From positions 1 to 7,291 of the forward strand of contig DKBB01000126.1 in the NCBI GenBank assembly GCA_002451015.1: a stretch of DNA of 7,291 bases. Reading direction: 5' to 3'. Position numbers and translations under genes: made by a program. This stretch comes from Acidobacteria bacterium UBA6911. GTDB lineage: Bacteria > Acidobacteriota > UBA6911. A model generated the notes under the pieces. The model had not been told where the DNA came from. It did not search any database and worked only from the letters and a program-made list of their open reading frames with translations. This document shows positions 3,760 to 7,291 of this stretch, in pieces (positions within the stretch are counted from its first letter, which is position 1; every line of letters starts with the position of its first letter).

Positions 3760-6735
3760 CTACCGACGGATGTGCGCCGATCCCCCGGTGTTCACCGAGC
3801 CCGAAAGTTTGTCGACAGGGGCTTTGCCGCTGGTTCTCCAGTACTCCATGAATCCAAGTCGGGGGAGCATCGAGAGGCGCAGAAAACCTTCGGTCGTGCC
3901 GTTTACTCCCAGAAGAACATCCAGGTTGGCCCTGGGCCTGAATGCAAGATTCTCCGTTTTCACCCGTTCCTCGCCTTCGCCGGATTCAATGTGCCAGGCG
4001 TGGATCATTTCACCGTCGAAATCATCGACGACAATACGAAAGAGAGGTTTCCCGTCTCTCCCCCTGGGGCCTTCGTAGGTCGGATTTTTTTCATCCAGGA
4101 TGATGGGATCGGGATTGTCCAGGAGCACTTCATTGACCTGGTAGCAGTGGCCGCACACGTCCGGCCGGACCATGAACCGCGGATCAAAGGGAAAGGGGGC
4201 CCCTCTTTCGAGTTCCCGGACGCCCGTAAAGAGATAAAGGCGCACCTTGTTCCCCTCAAACGGCTCCTCTAGATCAAGTTCCGCCTGCACGTCCCGGTAG
4301 CGGAACTGCATGGCTGCGACCGCCGTCTGGTGTTGGGGAAGGATATCGATCATGGCCTGATTCAGTGGCCCCAGAGTTTTTGATTGCAGCAATTGGCCGT
4401 TTTTATCCTTGAGAACAAGTTCAGCGGACCGTGCGGCTGTGTTTACGGACGTGCATTCGAGTGTGTATTCGCCGAGAGGCATGCTCTCTCCGCGGCCCAG
4501 GACGGCCTCTTCCGGTTTGTTATAGGAAAATGAGATGGCTTCGATGGACGGCGTCGCAAACTCCTTGATCTTGATATAGTTGGATCCTACGTATTCGGGC
4601 ACGACATAGGTGGCGCCCTCGGCGAAGACTTCCGGCATCAGGTAGCGATTCCCGCTGTTCCGGTCGAGGCCCTGGGTCAGGAAGAAGTGCGCGCCCCAGC
4701 GATTTCCGGAATATTTCATCAGGCTTACTTCCAGTCCCGGCCGGTCGTCCAGATAGAAATGCTGGGTGAAACGGAGAGCCTTGTTGCGGACTCCCAGGAG
4801 TTCATCCTGCCAGTACATGAGGTTGCCGTCCCCCATGGGCTGGTTCTTCCAGAAATCCAGGTCGAAGTTCTTGCGCACGAAAGTACTCGATTGGAACGAG
4901 GACAGAAAGGCTCTTTCCCCAAGCATAAAAAAGGATTCCCCCGCCAATGTGCGCATGTTGCGGGCGTTCCGGGTGCTGTAACAGAGTCCGGCGGGAGGAA
5001 TTACAATCCGGTTGTTTCGATAATCGACATAGCTGCCCCGGATATAAACGCTTTCGGCGGAAAGCAGCCTCTCGCTTTTGCGGTTTCTGTAAATTCTACG
5101 ATTTAATCCCTTGTATCTTGCCACGAAAGGCGCGGTGTGATCGGGTTCGTAAAATGAGCTGTCGGAAACCACCTTGGGATAGGATGTAAAATGGGATCCT
5201 TCAACGACAGTTCCGAAAGTTGGGTCCGCCATACGTTCGAGAAAAGTGCTTTCCAGAATGGGCTCCAGGGCAGGAGAGGATCCGAGGAAAAAGTCGATGT
5301 TTTCCCTTCCCTCCTCTTCCCAGAAGACCATATTGTCGGTCCGCATGAAAAAGTAATCCCGCACATAGAGTTCTTTCACAACAGTACCGGAAGGTTCCCC
5401 GTCAAGGACCGTATCTTCGAATTTCCGCGCAACCACCTTGAATGCGGGGCGGTTCCAGATGTTCGAATACTTCACCGGGCCGGTATAGGCGTCGCTTTCG
5501 TTGCTGAAGGTGATAGGCCCGGCATTTTCAATCACCAGGCGTTGCAGCATTCCGGTCATCAGGTTCGGTTCGAGCAGAACCTTGTAGCGGTCGTCCAGGG
5601 GCCAGGCTTCGCCATGGCGGAGCGTCATCAATTTCCGGTAGATGATAAATCGCATAGTCCCCTGGTTAAAGCCGTGAGACTGACCGCTGGACCATGGCAC
5701 AAAATCCGAGTTCTTCAGGAATTGTGGGTTTAGAGCGATCTCTATGCGGATATCCAGCTCGGGGATGGTGAGGTGATATTTGTCCTTTTCTTTGGGATCG
5801 CTTTTGTAGTTCTGGGACGTGATCGGCTTAACCAGTTTTTCCGCGTATACTTTGCTTCCCGTAAAATTGGTTACCTTGACCCAAAAGCCGTCGGGACGGC
5901 GATAGGCGTAGATCCGTTTGTTGAAATAGAACCGGTAATCTTCCTGGCGCACTTCCAGCACCATCGGGCGGTGCATGGAAAAGGTCGCTTCAGTGATGAC
6001 GGGGAATTCGATTGTTTCGAATTCAGCCGTATCGTTATCAAGCTTTTTCGCTACAAACCGTGTGGCGCCATACAGATACTCTCTATCCAGGTAGAATTTC
6101 TTCAACTGCTCGGCGTATCCTTCTTCCAGATCCAGTTCCCGGACCGCGTCTCTTCCTGGAAACTCGCTTGAGACCGGGAACTCCAGCGGCCAGCTTCCCG
6201 ACGGCGATATAAGAGCCAGCTCCCCGTAAGGTTTCTCGTAATGGTCGGTTGCGTAATCGAACCACATCCGGTACCCGGTGTCTTCCACCGGGGCTTTTTC
6301 ACTATTGTCTACCTTGAGTCCCCTAACCGTCCGAACGGTCGAAACCAGGTCCACAAGATAAGCGTGTTCTCCAAGGATTAAAAAGGGATCCCGTACGAGC
6401 GGTTCGGCGTGGCCTTCGGTTTCGGAGAGATAGAACAATCCCCCTGCCGGCACGGTGGCTTTGCCTTCGGAAATACTGCTTTTCCTCAGCACAATCGCTT
6501 CCGAAAGGTGTTTTTCCCGGCCCGACTGGTTGCGATATTTTTTGTTTTTCAAACCGGCGAGTTTCGGTATGAAGACCATATTTTCAGCAGGTTCCAGGCC
6601 GTGGGGATCCTCATCCGCGAACAGGGGCGCCGTGCTTACTAAAATGCACAACACCGTCGCGAAAGTAAGCACGTGCTTACATATCCAGATTCTGGATTCT
6701 GACTTCTGGCTTTTGACTTCTGGTTTCTTTAGCAT
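3760..6735 (-). CDS. 991-residue exported protein with a duplicated module, function unknown
   Basis: I do not recognise a named family. The N-terminus has a signal peptide whose hydrophobic core is about 22-36 and whose cleavage is likely after PLFA (37-40); the preceding residues 3-16 are encoded by a 7-bp repeat tract. The mature protein is two diverged copies of one module of about 430-460 residues, about 55-510 and 537-970. Paired landmarks include KKYRNQSGREKHLSEA (65-80) with RIYRNRKSERLLSAES (547-562), VPAGGLFYLS (95-104) with IPPAGLCYS (579-587), and FLILGEHAYL (118-127) with FFMLGERAFL (602-611). LRHGEAWPLDDRY (372-384) pairs with LERGAPFPFDPRF (842-854), and FFLG (482-485) with VLLG (940-943). 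A CGHC motif (861-864) occurs only in the second copy, where the first has MTGM or similar. It is mostly beta-rich in appearance, with no membrane span after the signal. ATG 6735 overlaps the stop of the preceding gene (ATGCTAA), and no Shine-Dalgarno is visible, so coupling is likely. A GTG at 6672 is a weaker alternative start. Confidence 0.85.
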   Translation of the reverse strand: MLKKPEVKSQKSESRIWICKHVLTFATVLCILVSTAPLFADEDPHGLEPAENMVFIPKLAGLKNKKYRNQSGREKHLSEAIVLRKSSISEGKATVPAGGLFYLSETEGHAEPLVRDPFLILGEHAYLVDLVSTVRTVRGLKVDNSEKAPVEDTGYRMWFDYATDHYEKPYGELALISPSGSWPLEFPVSSEFPGRDAVRELDLEEGYAEQLKKFYLDREYLYGATRFVAKKLDNDTAEFETIEFPVITEATFSMHRPMVLEVRQEDYRFYFNKRIYAYRRPDGFWVKVTNFTGSKVYAEKLVKPITSQNYKSDPKEKDKYHLTIPELDIRIEIALNPQFLKNSDFVPWSSGQSHGFNQGTMRFIIYRKLMTLRHGEAWPLDDRYKVLLEPNLMTGMLQRLVIENAGPITFSNESDAYTGPVKYSNIWNRPAFKVVARKFEDTVLDGEPSGTVVKELYVRDYFFMRTDNMVFWEEEGRENIDFFLGSSPALEPILESTFLERMADPTFGTVVEGSHFTSYPKVVSDSSFYEPDHTAPFVARYKGLNRRIYRNRKSERLLSAESVYIRGSYVDYRNNRIVIPPAGLCYSTRNARNMRTLAGESFFMLGERAFLSSFQSSTFVRKNFDLDFWKNQPMGDGNLMYWQDELLGVRNKALRFTQHFYLDDRPGLEVSLMKYSGNRWGAHFFLTQGLDRNSGNRYLMPEVFAEGATYVVPEYVGSNYIKIKEFATPSIEAISFSYNKPEEAVLGRGESMPLGEYTLECTSVNTAARSAELVLKDKNGQLLQSKTLGPLNQAMIDILPQHQTAVAAMQFRYRDVQAELDLEEPFEGNKVRLYLFTGVRELERGAPFPFDPRFMVRPDVCGHCYQVNEVLLDNPDPIILDEKNPTYEGPRGRDGKPLFRIVVDDFDGEMIHAWHIESGEGEERVKTENLAFRPRANLDVLLGVNGTTEGFLRLSMLPRLGFMEYWRTSGKAPVDKLSGSVNTGGSAHIRR
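6665..6680. repeat. 16-bp perfect palindrome
   Basis: GTAAGCACGTGCTTAC is fully self-complementary and lies within the signal-peptide coding part of the 991-residue protein. A further copy of its half-site GTGCTTAC stands at 6632-6639. It could be a binding site or chance coding sequence (Lys-His-Val-Leu-Thr); no function is shown. Confidence 0.4.
6687..6728. repeat. Degenerate 7-bp tandem repeats inside a coding start
   Basis: Six heptamers run head to tail on the plus strand: AGATTCT, GGATTCT, GACTTCT, GGCTTTT, GACTTCT, GGTTTCT. On the minus strand they encode the KKPEVKSQKSESRI stretch at the N-terminus of the 991-residue protein. The tract begins just after the overlap with the upstream gene, which suggests it was inserted at or expanded into the gene boundary. 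Confidence 0.75.
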
Positions 6736-7103
6736 TTTGAGGGGCTGAGCGGAATGTCGTCGTCTTCGAGTTCCTCTCCTTCGCGCGGGACGGTATAGAG
6801 CTCTCCTTCGGTCCCTTTCTTAGGATTGATCTTTTTGTAAATTTCCCCTGTAATCCCGGGAACTTTCAGCAGGTCCTCCGGATCCTTGAAAGGAGCGATA
6901 TCCTCCCGGTATTCGATGATGGCATCGGCAAGCTCCAGGTTCATTCCGGGAGCTTTCGCCAGATTCTCCGCAGAGGAAACGTTGAAATAGATTCTGGCTT
7001 CTCCCAGTCCTCCGGTATGGCCGCGCTGTTGAGCTAAAACCGGAACAGCCACGCATCCGGCCAGAATGAGAAGGCACAGGGTTCGTATGATCGTTGTCTT
7101 CAT
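6729..7103 (-). CDS. Exported helix-hairpin-helix (ComEA-like) protein, first copy
   Basis: A 124-residue protein. The signal region MKTTIIRTLCLLILAGC fits a lipobox (LAGC, 14-17), while VLA|QQ (22-26) would equally suit signal peptidase I, so lipoprotein versus soluble is open. The tandem helix-hairpin-helix domain spans about 38-93: YFNVSSAENLAKAPGM (39-54) and PEDLLKVPGITGEIYKKI (75-92). The acidic tail (EGEELEDDD, 108-116) ends in PSKC, a terminal cysteine like that of the related protein at 1739-2038. ComEA-type domains bind DNA, but nothing nearby suggests DNA uptake, so the role here is unknown. ATG 7103 has AAGGAG (7116-7111) seven bases upstream; the longer form from 7133 is disfavoured because it would add residues ahead of a clean signal peptide. 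The stop TAA overlaps the start of the 991-residue gene. The gene begins 26 bases after the stop of the arylsulfotransferase-like gene. Confidence 0.85.
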   Translation of the reverse strand: MKTTIIRTLCLLILAGCVAVPVLAQQRGHTGGLGEARIYFNVSSAENLAKAPGMNLELADAIIEYREDIAPFKDPEDLLKVPGITGEIYKKINPKKGTEGELYTVPREGEELEDDDIPLSPSKC

Positions 7104-7129
7104 GTGTCCACTCCTTAGATAACTGTAAA

Positions 7130-7291
7130 TCAAAATTGCTTTTCCGACCCGGCTCCGGGTGTTTGTTTGAGCGTTGACCGGTTCCCGGAGGGCAGTATTT
7201 TATTGTCCGGAGGAACGATCGCCTCTTCAACCGGCGCTTTCAGTTGCGGGATATAGCCATAGGGCACGCGGTAAGCCCGGTAGACCATATT
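7130..7291 (-). CDS. Arylsulfotransferase-like protein, C-terminal end only
   Basis: The frame is open from the right edge and ends at TGA 7130-7132, giving 53 visible residues. It starts NMVYRAYRVPYGYIPQLKAP and ends in a polar, low-complexity tail (TLKQTPGAGSEKQF). The first part matches the end of the plus-strand gene at 1-486 (NMIHRAYRYGKDYPGL), which is why I assign it to the same family; the visible part alone would be weak evidence. The protein would be the first visible member of the minus-strand operon. The TGA is taken as a normal stop because the tail resembles a C-terminus and the frame closes again after four codons. Confidence 0.6.
   Translation of the reverse strand, partial: NMVYRAYRVPYGYIPQLKAPVEEAIVPPDNKILPSGNRSTLKQTPGAGSEKQF

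Noticed and set aside
4144..4155. CGHC in the 991-residue protein as a heme c site
   Set aside because: Heme c attachment needs CXXCH; the residue after the second cysteine is tyrosine.
5191..5733. Plus-strand open frame of 180 codons
   Set aside because: It lies fully antisense to the 991-residue protein, whose duplicated motifs span this region, and shows no family features.
7130..7132. TGA at the end of the right-edge gene as a second selenocysteine codon
   Set aside because: The frame closes after four more codons, the preceding tail looks like a natural C-terminus, and no matching hairpin is evident.

Overview
The window reads as a piece of an anaerobic, probably deltaproteobacterial (Desulfobacterota-like) chromosome or metagenomic contig. 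This is inference: it rests on arylsulfotransferase-type beta-propellers, an exported tetraheme cytochrome c, the apparent use of selenocysteine, and a tightly packed operon of exported and membrane proteins. No rRNA, tRNA, transposase, integrase or CRISPR array is visible.

Layout: the left edge holds the C-terminal end of a plus-strand arylsulfotransferase-like protein (1-486), followed by a clear plus-strand terminator (514-542). Everything else lies on the minus strand and reads from right to left as one probable operon: the C-terminus of a second arylsulfotransferase-like protein (7291-7130), an exported helix-hairpin-helix protein (7103-6729), a 991-residue exported protein of unknown function made of two diverged copies of one module (6735-3760), a YeiH/UPF0324-like membrane transporter (3626-2469), two very small membrane proteins with the same YLGW end (2458-2309 and 2248-2051), a second exported helix-hairpin-helix protein (2038-1739), a tetraheme cytochrome c (1726-1262) and a DUF1573 protein (1260-541). 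Gaps are 1 to 60 bases except for one of 133 bases before the transporter, and good Shine-Dalgarno sites precede most genes.

The most striking feature is in the last gene. The DUF1573 reading frame is interrupted by one in-frame TGA (1063-1065) exactly where the family has the first cysteine of its usual S-C-G-C-T motif; here it reads S-U-A-C-T. Directly downstream the mRNA can fold into a long hairpin with a bulged U and a G-containing apical loop 20 nt from the TGA, as expected of a bacterial SECIS element. The gene is therefore best read as one 239-residue selenoprotein and not as two fragments.

Taken together, the operon looks like a cell-envelope system joining electron transfer (cytochrome c), thiol/selenol redox chemistry (Sec-X-Cys DUF1573), a possible sulfur oxyanion transporter (YeiH-like) and sulfo-group or related chemistry (arylsulfotransferase-like propellers). 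The exact reaction cannot be read from the sequence. Three gaps also carry degenerate 7-bp tandem repeats, one of which extends into the N-terminal coding sequence of the 991-residue protein.
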